Notes under the pieces: generated by a model | Told to the model about the DNA's origin: nothing | Databases searched by the model: none | What the model saw: the letters and a program-made list of their open reading frames with translations, nothing else | Program-made: the position numbers and the translations under genes | Origin: Clostridia bacterium | Lineage (GTDB): Bacteria; Bacillota; Clostridia; Oscillospirales; CAG-382 | Length of the DNA: 64,000 nucleotides | NCBI GenBank assembly: GCA_017466805.1 | Contig: JAFTTN010000088.1 | Location: 1 to 64,000 of the forward strand | Reading direction: 5' to 3' | Shown here: positions 44,446 through 52,726 of the stretch, piece by piece | Numbering within the stretch: the first letter of the stretch is position 1 | Layout of the letters: every line of letters starts with the position of its first letter

Positions 44446-45891
44446 ATTAAAACGGCAAATACTTCCGCAAAAAAGGAATCAAGCGCATCGGGCATTAGCC
44501 TGCGTTCGTTTATAACCGTCGTTTTGATTCTTTTATCTATCCTTCTCTTTTGCGGTTCACTTACCTATTTTATCCCCCAAGGCTCGTTCGAGCGCGATGC
44601 CGAAAACAAAATCCTGCTTGAAAGCTATACCGAAGGCGAAATAGCCGGTATTTCTATCGGCAGTATTCTTTCCGCGCCGTTGCGCGTGTTTGCTTCCGAA
44701 AACGCGTTAACGATTATTATGATAAGCGTTTTTCTGCTCGTTATGAGCGGAATATTCAACGTTTTGGAGGCAACCGGCGGTATACGCGTGTTCATAATTC
44801 ATATTATGAACAAGCTAAAAAACAAAAACGCCGCAATAGTTTGCGTTACCGTTTTGGTGTTTATGCTTTTCGGCAGTCTTTTCGGAATGTTCGAGGAGCT
44901 GGTAACCCTGCTTCCGCTTATAATTATTTTTATGCTTTCGATGAATATGGATACGATGCTCGGGCTCGGTGCTTGCTTGTTGGCGGCGTGCTTCGGATTT
45001 TCGACCGCAATCACCAATCCATTTTCGGTCGGCACCGCCGCGCAGTATGCAAATATCCCCACCTCGTCGGGCGCGTGGCTTCGAATCTGCTTTTTTGTAA
45101 TAGTTTATATAATTCTCTGCGTATTTTTAATGGCATACCTAAAGAAAATCAAACGCTGTCCGCAAGCATCGCCAACCTATGAATCGGATTGCAAGCGCCG
45201 CGAAGCGATTATTGCCGAAACGGGTGCCTCGCCCGATAATCAAAAGCAGACGTTTAGAATTTATTCGGTCTTCTTTGCTATCCAAGGTGTGCTTTTGGCG
45301 GCAATCGCCTTTATCCGCGCCATTTCGGGCTTTGCTATTCCTATTTTGGCGGCAAGCTTTTTGGTATGCGGTATAATTTGCGGCTATCTGGTTTGCAAAA
45401 ATCCTCGTTTCACGCTTTCGGCGTTTTTAAAGGGCGCGGCTTCGATGCTGCCCGCCGTGCTTATGATCGCGCTTGCCTCCTCGGTTAGCTTGGTAATGGA
45501 GGAGGGCGGTATTATCGATACCGTTCTGCACTACGTTATAAAGCTGCTTGTTGGGAAAAGTGCTTTTGTAACGGTAATTTTAATATATTTTCTTATTCTG
45601 TTTTTGCAAATCTTTATCGGCTCGGCTTCGGCGAAAATCTTCCTTGTTTTGCCGATAATACTTCCCGTTACAAACGCGCTCGGCATATCGCCCGAGCTGG
45701 TTATATTAACCTACTGTATGGCAGACGGCTTTACCGACGTTATTCTGCCCACCAACCCGATATTGCTTATCGGCTTATCGATGGCGAACGTTTCCTATAT
45801 AAAATGGCTTAAATGGACCTGGAAGCTGCAGCTTTTGCTGTTTTCGGTTTCGTTACTCGTTTTGCTTTTCGCAGTTACGATAGGCTATTAA
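44446..45891 (+). CDS. YfcC/DcuC-type membrane transporter with apparent ATT start
   Basis: The 481-aa protein has about 12 membrane helices and YfcC-family motifs: LTYFIPQGSFERD, FGMFEELVTLLPL and ACFGFSTAITNPFSVGTA. It probably carries dicarboxylates, amino acids or peptides. The frame is open from 44410, but no ATG, GTG or TTG occurs before 44524, where a TTG has no ribosome binding site and would remove half of the first helix. AAAGGGGGG (44430-44438) sits seven bases before ATT at 44446, giving the N-terminus xKTANTSAKKESSASG. An ATG-to-ATT change or a rare start is the simplest explanation. It follows the VTT-PlsC gene by 20 bases. Confidence 0.8.
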   Translation: MKTANTSAKKESSASGISLRSFITVVLILLSILLFCGSLTYFIPQGSFERDAENKILLESYTEGEIAGISIGSILSAPLRVFASENALTIIMISVFLLVMSGIFNVLEATGGIRVFIIHIMNKLKNKNAAIVCVTVLVFMLFGSLFGMFEELVTLLPLIIIFMLSMNMDTMLGLGACLLAACFGFSTAITNPFSVGTAAQYANIPTSSGAWLRICFFVIVYIILCVFLMAYLKKIKRCPQASPTYESDCKRREAIIAETGASPDNQKQTFRIYSVFFAIQGVLLAAIAFIRAISGFAIPILAASFLVCGIICGYLVCKNPRFTLSAFLKGAASMLPAVLMIALASSVSLVMEEGGIIDTVLHYVIKLLVGKSAFVTVILIYFLILFLQIFIGSASAKIFLVLPIILPVTNALGISPELVILTYCMADGFTDVILPTNPILLIGLSMANVSYIKWLKWTWKLQLLLFSVSLLVLLFAVTIGY

Positions 45892-45927
45892 AAAACCAAA
45901 AAAATCACAGGCTTTTATATTGCGAAA

Positions 45928-45969
45928 AGAAGACTCCCGTTTATTAATCGTGAGTCTTCTGTTTTTTTA
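45928..45969. terminator. intrinsic terminator
   Basis: A 12-bp stem (AGAAGACTCCCG / CGTGAGTCTTCT, one mismatch) is followed by TTTTTTT on the plus strand. It separates the YfcC gene from the convergent MaoC gene. Confidence 0.8.
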
Positions 45970-46025
45970 ATCCGAGCTTGCGGCAATTATTCGCGCGCAG
46001 AAAAGCGATAACGGTTAACCGCGTT

Positions 46026-46457
46026 TTATTCGGTTCTGCATTTCACTATCGCTTCGGTAACGTTTGTTAAAACGAGCTCGCCTTTTTGGTTGCGGACCTC
46101 GATAGTTATTTCGGCAAGGCCGTTTTTGGCGTTGCGCCTAACGAGATTCGTAACGGTTGCCCTTCCGATTAACACGTCGTCGGCGAAAACCGGCTTTAGC
46201 CATTCGATTTTTGTGGATTTCCCTGCAAGAAGCTCCTCGCCGAAAAAATCCACCTCCAAATACTTCGCCCATACCGACATAAACGACATAACCCCCGGCG
46301 CGATAAGCTTGCCGAACGGCGTGGTTTTCGCATATTCCTCGTCGGTGTGAAGCGGAATATTGTCGTACGTGCGCGCAAAATCGACCATTTTTTCTTTTTC
46401 GATGACGGCGGGAGCAATTTCTGCCGTCATTCCTGTTTTTAAATCGTCAAAATACAT
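46026..46457 (-). CDS. MaoC-like hotdog-fold hydratase
   Basis: The 143-aa product has the R-specific hydratase pattern: FARTYDNIPLHTDEEYAKTT (Asp and His of the hydratase site), GKLIAPGVMSFMSV and a hotdog-fold C-terminus. It probably hydrates an enoyl thioester. It follows the sodium:solute symporter gene on the same strand but is separated from it by a hairpin. GGTGAT precedes the ATG. Confidence 0.85.
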   Translation of the reverse strand: MYFDDLKTGMTAEIAPAVIEKEKMVDFARTYDNIPLHTDEEYAKTTPFGKLIAPGVMSFMSVWAKYLEVDFFGEELLAGKSTKIEWLKPVFADDVLIGRATVTNLVRRNAKNGLAEITIEVRNQKGELVLTNVTEAIVKCRTE

Positions 46458-46489
46458 TTAATCACCAATATTTTTATAGTATATAACCG

Positions 46490-46529
46490 AAAAGAGCCTT
46501 TGCCCTTGAAGGATAAAGGCTCTTTTTTT
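46490..46529 (-). terminator. hairpin terminator after symporter gene
   Basis: A perfect 12-bp stem (AAAAGAGCCTTT / AAAGGCTCTTTT) has a short U-tail on the minus strand and a longer T-run on the plus strand. Confidence 0.7.
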
Positions 46530-46548
46530 GTTAATGCATAACGCTATT

Positions 46549-48105
46549 TTATTCCTCGCCGTAGCATTCGAATATCGCGTCTACCCGTTCTGCCTCTGCT
46601 TTTTTATTTTTGGTAAGCAGGCTTACAACGGGAACGGCGATAAGCGAAACCGCCATAGCGGCAACACCCATTTCGGGAGATTTTGCAGCAGCCGCAGAGA
46701 AGCTGTCGGTAAGAGTGATTACGAGCGTTGCGCCGCCAACGGTAAGAAGTCCCGAAAGGATACCCGCGTACGCACCGATTTTGGTAATTCTCTTCGAGAA
46801 CAAGCCCCAAATATACGGGCCGATAAAGCAGCCGGAAACGAGTCCCCAGGAGAACGACATAAGGCTAACGATAATCGGAATATTGCGGGTTGCAAAAATA
46901 AACGAGCAAGCAACGAATACAAGGCAAAGGATCCTTGTAAGAAGCATTTGCGTTTCGGGCTTGGTTTCCTTCTTTCTAACTGCGGGAATAAGGTCGACCG
47001 CAACCGCAGAAGCAGAGGTAAGAACGACTGCCTCCAAGGTAGACATAGAAGCCGAAAGAAGCAGAATCATAATAACCGCCAAAAGCACGATTCCGAACGT
47101 TCCGCCGCCGAGAACCTCCATAAGCACGGTCGGAATAATAGAATCGATGCCGCCTTCGGGAAGCTGACCGCCGAGAACTAATCTCGAGGTGCTGCCGATA
47201 AGATATGCGCCGCAGCCTATAATAAGGCAGAAAACGGTGGAAATAACCGTTCCGCGCTTGATAGCGGCGGTATCCTTAATCGCATAGAACTTGCCGATCA
47301 TTTGAGGAAGACCCCAGGTACCAAAGCTTGTGAGCATAATATTAAAGCAAAGGAATTTGAACGAAGAGCCGCCGAAAATATCGGTAAGCTGCAGCCCCGT
47401 TGTAGGATTGGGGTCGCCGGGGAGAGATTCGAAATTGCGCAGATTTTCGATAAAGCCGTTTATTCCGCCGACGTTATCGTGGTTAAGAACCGATACGACC
47501 AAGCATACTACGCCTACGATCATAATAATACCCTGAACCAAATCGGTATACGATGTTGCGATATATCCGCCTGCAACAAGGTAAACGGCGGTAAGGGAAG
47601 CAATTATAAGCATCCAAACCCAAGTTTCAACACCGGGGAACACCGCGCTGAAGAGTGAGCCGAGTCCTTTATAGACCGCGGCGGAATAGGGCACGAGAAA
47701 TACGAAAATGATAACCGAAGCCAAAACCTTCATACCCTTTGAAGCATAGCGCTTTTCGAAATAATCGGGCATTGTTCTTGAGTTAAGCTTTTTCGTCATC
47801 TTGCGGGTGCGGTTTGCAAACAAGAGCCAAGAAAGCAAGCAGCCGAGTACGGCGTTGCCGATACCGATCCATATTGCGCCGATACCGATATTCCAGCCGT
47901 GCTGACCTGCGTAACCAACGAATACAACGGCGGAAAAATACGTAGTACCGTATGAAAAGGCGGTTGCCCAAGCACCGATATTACGGCCGCCGATTAAAAA
48001 GCCGTCGAGTGTTTTTGATTTTCCGTAACTAATACATCCGATAAGTGCCATTGCAATAGCGTATACACACAGTGCAATGACAGTATAAAGCTGTGTATTT
48101 GTCAT
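46549..48105 (-). CDS. sodium:solute symporter family protein
   Basis: The 518-aa protein has about 13 membrane helices and SSS-family features: GRNIGAWATAFSYGTTYFS at the N-terminus, GGYIATSYTDLVQGIIM and the later FGTWGLPQMIGKFYAIKD. The family couples Na+ entry to uptake of sugars, amino acids or carboxylates. The divergent LysR regulator probably controls it, because their promoters overlap. The substrate is unknown. Confidence 0.9.
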   Translation of the reverse strand: MTNTQLYTVIALCVYAIAMALIGCISYGKSKTLDGFLIGGRNIGAWATAFSYGTTYFSAVVFVGYAGQHGWNIGIGAIWIGIGNAVLGCLLSWLLFANRTRKMTKKLNSRTMPDYFEKRYASKGMKVLASVIIFVFLVPYSAAVYKGLGSLFSAVFPGVETWVWMLIIASLTAVYLVAGGYIATSYTDLVQGIIMIVGVVCLVVSVLNHDNVGGINGFIENLRNFESLPGDPNPTTGLQLTDIFGGSSFKFLCFNIMLTSFGTWGLPQMIGKFYAIKDTAAIKRGTVISTVFCLIIGCGAYLIGSTSRLVLGGQLPEGGIDSIIPTVLMEVLGGGTFGIVLLAVIMILLLSASMSTLEAVVLTSASAVAVDLIPAVRKKETKPETQMLLTRILCLVFVACSFIFATRNIPIIVSLMSFSWGLVSGCFIGPYIWGLFSKRITKIGAYAGILSGLLTVGGATLVITLTDSFSAAAAKSPEMGVAAMAVSLIAVPVVSLLTKNKKAEAERVDAIFECYGEE

Positions 48106-48151
48106 TCAAAGTCCCTCCTTTTTACCTCTAAAACAAATTGTGCATTAGGAC

Positions 48152-48199
48152 TTGATTTTATCTTGCTATGATTATATAATAAGATTCGACATTAGTCAA
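48152..48199. promoter_or_regulatory. overlapping divergent promoters of LysR and symporter genes
   Basis: Plus strand: TTGATT (48152-48157), 17 bases and TATAAT (48175-48180). Minus strand: TTGACT (48199-48194), 17 bases and TATAAT (48176-48171). The two -10 boxes share the palindrome ATTATATAAT, so the promoters are mutually exclusive at the -10 region. Confidence 0.75.
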
Positions 48200-48249
48200 A
48201 CGAATGGTTTTAATGCAAGCTATCGATATTTTCGATGCAGGAGCGAATT

Positions 48250-49137
48250 ATGGAATTAAGAAATTTAATCACGTTTACAAACGTAGCAGAGCTCGGCAGC
48301 TTTACAAAAGCAGGCGAGCAGCTTGGGTATTCGCAATCGACGGTGTCTTTCCAAATCAAACAGCTCGAGGAAGAGTTGGGCTGTCTTTTGTTCGAACGAA
48401 TTAACCACACTATTGCGCTGACCGAGCGTGGACACGAGCTTTTATCCTATGCCAACCAAATACGTACGCTTACCGATGAATTTATGGAAAATCTTGTAAA
48501 AGACGCAGAGCTTGCAGGGCATATTAACGTCGTTACGCCCGATTCGGTGTGCGATGAAATGCTAAACGCGCATTATATGGATTTTCACGATAAATACCCC
48601 TCTATATCCATAAAGTTCACCACGGCAGACACCGCGGTTATGTTCGATATGCTTGACCACAACGAAGCCGACGTAATAATCACACTGGACAACCATTCCT
48701 ATAATAAGGATTACGTTATCGCAAAGGAGCAGCGGCTTTCGATGCACTTTGTCGCCCGCGCCGATTCGAAATTTGCGCGGGTTGGCAACCTTTCTATAAA
48801 GGATATTGTTAACGAGCCCTTTATTTTAACAGAATACGGGCAGGGCTACCGCCGCGTTTTCGACAAAGAGCTCGCCAAGCGCTCTTTAGAAATAACCCCC
48901 GTGCTTGAAATCGGAAGAACCGATATTATTACTTCGCTCGTGGCGCAAAGCGATATGCTTTCGTATCTGCCCGATTTTGTAACGAAGGATTTAATCGAAG
49001 CAGGCAAGCTTTGCTATCTCGACGTCGCGGATATGGATATCGAAATATGGAAGCAGCTTATATACCACAAGAACAAATGGATATCAAAGAGCCTTAAGGT
49101 GTTTATCGATCACGTCAGCCAAAGCATCGATGCCTGA
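48250..49137 (+). CDS. LysR-family transcriptional regulator
   Basis: The 295-aa protein has an N-terminal winged helix-turn-helix (LRNLITFTNVAELGSFTKAG, about 3-60; QLGYSQSTVSFQIKQLE) and a periplasmic-binding-like effector domain (about 90-290). I start at 48250, six bases after AGGAG, rather than at the ATG five codons upstream. LysR regulators usually control the divergent gene, here the symporter. The effector is unknown. Confidence 0.9.
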   Translation: MELRNLITFTNVAELGSFTKAGEQLGYSQSTVSFQIKQLEEELGCLLFERINHTIALTERGHELLSYANQIRTLTDEFMENLVKDAELAGHINVVTPDSVCDEMLNAHYMDFHDKYPSISIKFTTADTAVMFDMLDHNEADVIITLDNHSYNKDYVIAKEQRLSMHFVARADSKFARVGNLSIKDIVNEPFILTEYGQGYRRVFDKELAKRSLEITPVLEIGRTDIITSLVAQSDMLSYLPDFVTKDLIEAGKLCYLDVADMDIEIWKQLIYHKNKWISKSLKVFIDHVSQSIDA

Positions 49138-49505
49138 ATTGCAAAACGGCATTCCCCGCCCCTTTCACCGCGCGAAAAATCCACAAAGATAAAAAACACA
49201 ATCGCGCTCTAAAACGGCCACAATGCATTTTTGATATATGCTTCGTTGCGGCACCGTGTGCTCAAGTCGAACAATGCGATTCGAGCACCATAAAATAACA
49301 GAGGTAAGACGCAAGGCTGCTAAATGCTTTATATTCGATAGTACAAAAAACAAACTCGTAAGCCAAAAACTTACGAGTTTTTTACGTAAGGACAAAAAAA
49401 CGTCACGCCTTGACGGAAGCTTTTTTGCTTTTTTATTCGTTTTATTTGCCCGCTTTGATTTCCTTATTAAGCTTTTTGCCGGTTGCTCCAGCTATAAAGT
49501 ATACC
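49138..49505. other. intergenic region without supported genes
   Basis: It contains an imperfect 12-bp hairpin (GTGCTCAAGTCG / CGATTCGAGCAC, about 49257-49288) and a terminator at 49352-49383. Short open frames here have no ribosome binding site or family resemblance, and I support none. Confidence 0.6.
49352..49383 (+). terminator. intrinsic terminator
   Basis: A perfect 11-bp stem (AAACTCGTAAG / CTTACGAGTTT) is followed by TTT. It lies about 215 bases beyond the LysR gene. Confidence 0.8.
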
Positions 49506-49660
49506 GTAACCCCAACACCAACCTTTTGATGATACATATACATCCTTTGGTGCTCCGCATCACACACCGAGAACGATAACTCCCCTCTCGGCGTAGTCAT
49601 CTTAACTCTTAATCTCTCCTTTGTCAAGTGTCAATGATTGGGGTGCTATAAACAAAGAAA
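49506..49660 (-). repeat. 155-bp direct repeat, copy 1
   Basis: It matches 51195-51349 with five substitutions and no indel. Read on the minus strand, it has TTGACA-like and AAAGGAGAG sites and an open frame starting MTTPRGELSFSVCDAEHQR that diverges outside the repeat. The two copies flank the HTH-DapDH gene in the same orientation. Confidence 0.9.
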
Positions 49661-49686
49661 CACCGCCGAGGAATCTCGGCGGTGTT
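49659..49686 (-). terminator. terminator of HTH-DapDH gene
   Basis: A perfect 12-bp stem (AACACCGCCGAG / CTCGGCGGTGTT) leads into TTTCTTTG on the minus strand. Closely similar hairpins end the genes at 51504 and 53326. Confidence 0.8.
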
Positions 49687-49700
49687 GGTTATATAAAACA

Positions 49701-50816
49701 TCATACTAAACGTTTGATAAGATCTTCTTCCGAACCATTAAGCAAATCCTTAGGCGCAAAATGAAGCATTGTATATGCACCAGGGGCTTTGTTCATCAAC
49801 GCTCTTGCGGCAGAAACCATCATTTGAGCTGTCAGCGCAGGATTATCAATGCTCATTTCAAAATTAAAGAGTTGGTTATTTGTTGCACCGGAGCCGCCCT
49901 TCCTTTCAATCACCGTGCCGTGTCCCATATCGATTATGGATTCAAGCTCAGAAACCCGAATTACGTGCGTTTCGTCATTCACAAAATATGGGTCTGTTTT
50001 TATTTTATCAGCTATTTCAGTAAAGGAGGCGTTATTCTCAATTACAACGTAAACCATACGTCTGTGCAAACCGGCACCCAACGGTATAGTTACAGACATT
50101 CCGTCCTTAACGCCTTTGATTGCCTTTACCGCAACCGTATGACCCATACTCATACCGGACCCGAAATTAGTATATGTCAACCCTTTCGGCGCAGCCGCTT
50201 CAAGCAAAGCACGTATTACCGAATCAAGTCCGGGGTCAAACCCAACCGCCGTAGCCGCACAAGCAGTATTGCGTTTTGCAATACTGTTCAGCCTCGAATA
50301 CAAATCATAAACTTCGCTATGAATATCGAAGCAATCTACGGTGTATATTCCCTTTTGTAATATATCCTCCGCAACCTCCGGAACCTTTCTGCTTGGGACA
50401 CACAAAAGAACAATTTGAACGTTTTTCAACTCGTCAACAGTACGGACAACAGGAATATCGTCAAAATAGTCTTTTTCAAGAGATTGACTCACAACTCCCA
50501 CAAGATCAAAATCAGACGTACTCTTTATCGCTTCAACAGCCGCTTTTCCAATATGTCCATAACCTATGATTCCGATTCGAATTCGATTAGGAACATTGTT
50601 ATTACAATTTTCATCAGAATAATCAATCCCGTATAGTTGATATATATTCACGCCCAGCACTTTTGCGATTTTGGGCAACAGCATCACATCGGGCATCGAA
50701 ACTTCCGATTCCCACTTGGAAACCGATTGATTGGTAACACCGAGCTTTACGCCTAATTCTTCTTGAGTGAACCCTAACACTTTTCTGTATTTTGCAATAT
50801 TCTTACCTATGCTCAT
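49701..50816 (-). CDS. helix-turn-helix / meso-diaminopimelate dehydrogenase fusion
   Basis: The 371-aa protein starts behind GGAGGTG. Residues 1-62 are a Cro/CI-type HTH (YRKVLGFTQEELGVKLG, TNQSVSKWESEVSMPDV). After a short Asn-rich linker, residues 78-371 are a diaminopimelate dehydrogenase domain: NADPH loop IGIIGYGHIGK (81-91), VPSRKVPEVAEDIL, VDCFDIH, GFDPGLDSVIRALLEA and GAGLHRRMVYVVIE. DapDH makes meso-DAP, the lysine and peptidoglycan precursor, from tetrahydrodipicolinate. Joining it to a DNA-binding domain suggests an enzyme-derived regulator or sensor of DAP/NADPH. The gene is intact and uninterrupted between the two parts. Confidence 0.85.
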   Translation of the reverse strand: MSIGKNIAKYRKVLGFTQEELGVKLGVTNQSVSKWESEVSMPDVMLLPKIAKVLGVNIYQLYGIDYSDENCNNNVPNRIRIGIIGYGHIGKAAVEAIKSTSDFDLVGVVSQSLEKDYFDDIPVVRTVDELKNVQIVLLCVPSRKVPEVAEDILQKGIYTVDCFDIHSEVYDLYSRLNSIAKRNTACAATAVGFDPGLDSVIRALLEAAAPKGLTYTNFGSGMSMGHTVAVKAIKGVKDGMSVTIPLGAGLHRRMVYVVIENNASFTEIADKIKTDPYFVNDETHVIRVSELESIIDMGHGTVIERKGGSGATNNQLFNFEMSIDNPALTAQMMVSAARALMNKAPGAYTMLHFAPKDLLNGSEEDLIKRLV

Positions 50817-51194
50817 ATCTACACCTCCATTAAGGTTGAATCCATTATAACAAAAAAATTGCAAAAAATAAACATATCAATTTACGAATGGAACAATGAA
50901 TGTTTATAAATATTCGCCATTTGGTTGGAACATTGATGCTCTTTTGATGATGTAGTAAACGGAAACGTTGGAAACAGAACGGAACAGATGGGAAATTGAT
51001 GCCCGATTTGAGAATCAAAGTGGGATTTAGTGAACCGTGGCTCGCGAAAAATGCAAAATGCTATGCTTTGATGCTTTTTTGATGATATGAACCGAATTTG
51101 CTTCATTATATCCCCACAGCTTTTTTGATGCTACTCCCAACACACCCCAAAAGTCTTGCGACTTTCGGGGACCCCATAATTAAAGGTTGATGCT
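50817..51194. other. intergenic region with short GATG-type repeats
   Basis: It carries the likely -10 box TATAAT (minus strand, 50849-50844) for the HTH-DapDH gene, and repeated units of the type TTGATGCT[C/T]TTTTGATGAT. An open frame on the minus strand here is built from these repeats, so I do not call a gene. AGTCTTGCGACT / TCGGGGACCCC near 51158-51175 resembles a segment near 60590. Confidence 0.5.
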
Positions 51195-51349
51195 GTAACC
51201 CCAACATCAACCTTTTGATGATACATATACACCCTTTGATGCTCCGCATCACACACCGAGAACGATAACTCCCCTCTCGGCGTCGTCATCTTAACTCTTA
51301 ATCTCTCCTTTGTCAAGTGTCAATGATTGGGATGCTATAAACAAAGAAA
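51195..51349 (-). repeat. 155-bp direct repeat, copy 2
   Basis: It has five differences from 49506-49660. The shared boundary on the right is AACAAAGAAA in both copies, and on the left GTAACCCCAAC. Confidence 0.9.
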
Positions 51350-51385
51350 AGCTCGTCAGTCTATTGCTCTATTATTATAACAAAA

Positions 51386-51434
51386 ATAAGCATAGACGGC
51401 TATACCTATAAACTCGGTATAGGGCTATGCTTAT
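51386..51434. repeat. two-part perfect hairpin
   Basis: An outer stem ATAAGCATAG / CTATGCTTAT (51386-51395, 51425-51434) encloses an inner stem CTATACC / GGTATAG with a 9-base loop. On the minus strand it is followed by TTTTTG, so it may also act as a second terminator for the gene at 51504. Confidence 0.6.
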
Positions 51435-51447
51435 GTTGTACCAAAGA

Positions 51448-51477
51448 AAAACAGCCGAGGAAATTCTCGGCTGTTTC
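51448..51477 (-). terminator. terminator of gene at 51504
   Basis: Stem ACAGCCGAG / CTCGGCTGT (perfect) is followed by TTTTTCTTTGG on the minus strand. Confidence 0.75.
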
Positions 51478-51503
51478 TTTATCTATTGATTCTAATGAAT
51501 TAA

Positions 51504-52064
51504 TTACAAATCCTGCTTCAATAGATGACCATACAATTTTTCGTAGTAATCTTTTTTCGATGACATATCAAATTTATGCCAATTATGAGTATCAAAATCC
51601 GAGGAAAGTAATGTCATCATTAAAAACGGAGAACATCTCAAATTCAATAATTTCAGATCCTTAAACCTTTCAGGAAAACCGTTTGCGAAAGGATCAGAGC
51701 GGCATGTTTCCCACTCATTTCGATATATATGATTAAATTCGAAAAAAGCATAGTGGTCATCATCGGGATCAACATACTTCAACAATATTTGGTACTCGGG
51801 AAATGGATATGTTTCATTTGAAACCTCTTCGTGCCCAACAAGAACGAAAAGTCCATTTTTGTAGTACCAGTTAATGTCTGCCCAGATTATAAAAGCGCAT
51901 TCTCCAGAAACAATCTCATTCAAATTGTTTGGTATTGTTTGATAAAAGCCCGGCATGACACGGATATATTTCCCTTTTTTCGGAACATTGTATGCCCAAT
52001 GGAAAATACGATATCCACGGTCGGTTTGGAAAGCGAGGATATCGCCCAATTTCAACCTTTTCAT
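51504..52064 (-). CDS. hypothetical protein, possible Imm26-like fold
   Basis: The 186-aa product begins KRLKLGDILAFQTDRGYRIF, resembling the GD-I-x-x-P-L opening of the Imm26 immunity family, and is rich in Tyr, Phe and Trp with no membrane segment. The resemblance is weak and no toxin gene is seen. It lies 36 bases after the DUF2812 gene and is the last gene of the PadR operon. Confidence 0.6.
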   Translation of the reverse strand: MKRLKLGDILAFQTDRGYRIFHWAYNVPKKGKYIRVMPGFYQTIPNNLNEIVSGECAFIIWADINWYYKNGLFVLVGHEEVSNETYPFPEYQILLKYVDPDDDHYAFFEFNHIYRNEWETCRSDPFANGFPERFKDLKLLNLRCSPFLMMTLLSSDFDTHNWHKFDMSSKKDYYEKLYGHLLKQDL

Positions 52065-52100
52065 ATAAACACCTCATTTTAATGAATCTTTGTAGGGGAT

Positions 52101-52724
52101 TTATTCAAAAACTTTCATTTCATTTGAAAGTCTTTTTATTTCTTGTTTCGTTTTGCTATACAATACCAGAAGATATACACCCATTATGCCGCATATCATT
52201 CCAAGAATTGCAAATACGCAAATCAGGATAAAACCTAACTGATCTTTTTGGATTATTTCGTAAAGCTTTTCCGGCGCATATTTTAATAATTTAATAATTG
52301 CAGGAATGAGATGTATTTCCGGAATAACTGAAACCGCAAACGAAACGAACAAAGCAGCCAATCCGCGCTTTCTTGTATTGTTTAATCTCTTTTTAGAATC
52401 AAGCTTACTTTGATTGTCTGTTAAAAAATCGATGTTTTCCGAACCGATAGGAATATTAATATAGAACAAAATATTCTTGCCCTGATCTGTTTGATTCGCT
52501 ATATCGCAACCGCATTCTATAACTGTACGTACAAATGTTGTTTGATGCTGTCTATCTGCAAAATAGAGTACGGTCATATATTCATTGGGCTTGGTTTTTA
52601 CAAATGTATAGAAAGCAAATCGAACAGAAGAAAGCCTCCACCCCTGTTTATTCATTTCGTTAAGATACGCTTCTTCTTTTTCTCGACTGACAAAAGCTTT
52701 AAATACAGTTTTTTTGTTTTTCAT
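52101..52724 (-). CDS. DUF2812 membrane protein
   Basis: The 207-aa protein has an N-terminal DUF2812 domain (FKAFVSREKEEAYLNEMNKQG, about 8-28, through about 105) and two membrane helices (about 120-145 and 165-192). DUF2812 proteins are characteristically encoded next to PadR regulators, as here. Function unknown; a membrane stress or efflux link is suspected in the literature but not shown by this sequence. Confidence 0.82.
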   Translation of the reverse strand: MKNKKTVFKAFVSREKEEAYLNEMNKQGWRLSSVRFAFYTFVKTKPNEYMTVLYFADRQHQTTFVRTVIECGCDIANQTDQGKNILFYINIPIGSENIDFLTDNQSKLDSKKRLNNTRKRGLAALFVSFAVSVIPEIHLIPAIIKLLKYAPEKLYEIIQKDQLGFILICVFAILGMICGIMGVYLLVLYSKTKQEIKRLSNEMKVFE

Positions 52725-52726
52725 AA

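Noticed and set aside
49442-49600. Small ORF in the 155-bp repeat as a real peptide gene
   Set aside because: The two copies read differently beyond the repeat edge, two of the changes in it alter residues, and the spacing from the AAAGGAGAG site is long. I keep the repeat but not the gene.
50882-51106. Minus-strand frame with KHQSIAFCIF and KEHQCSN-like segments
   Set aside because: It is built of short TTTTGATGAT-type repeats and has no ribosome binding site, so a repeat explanation is simpler.
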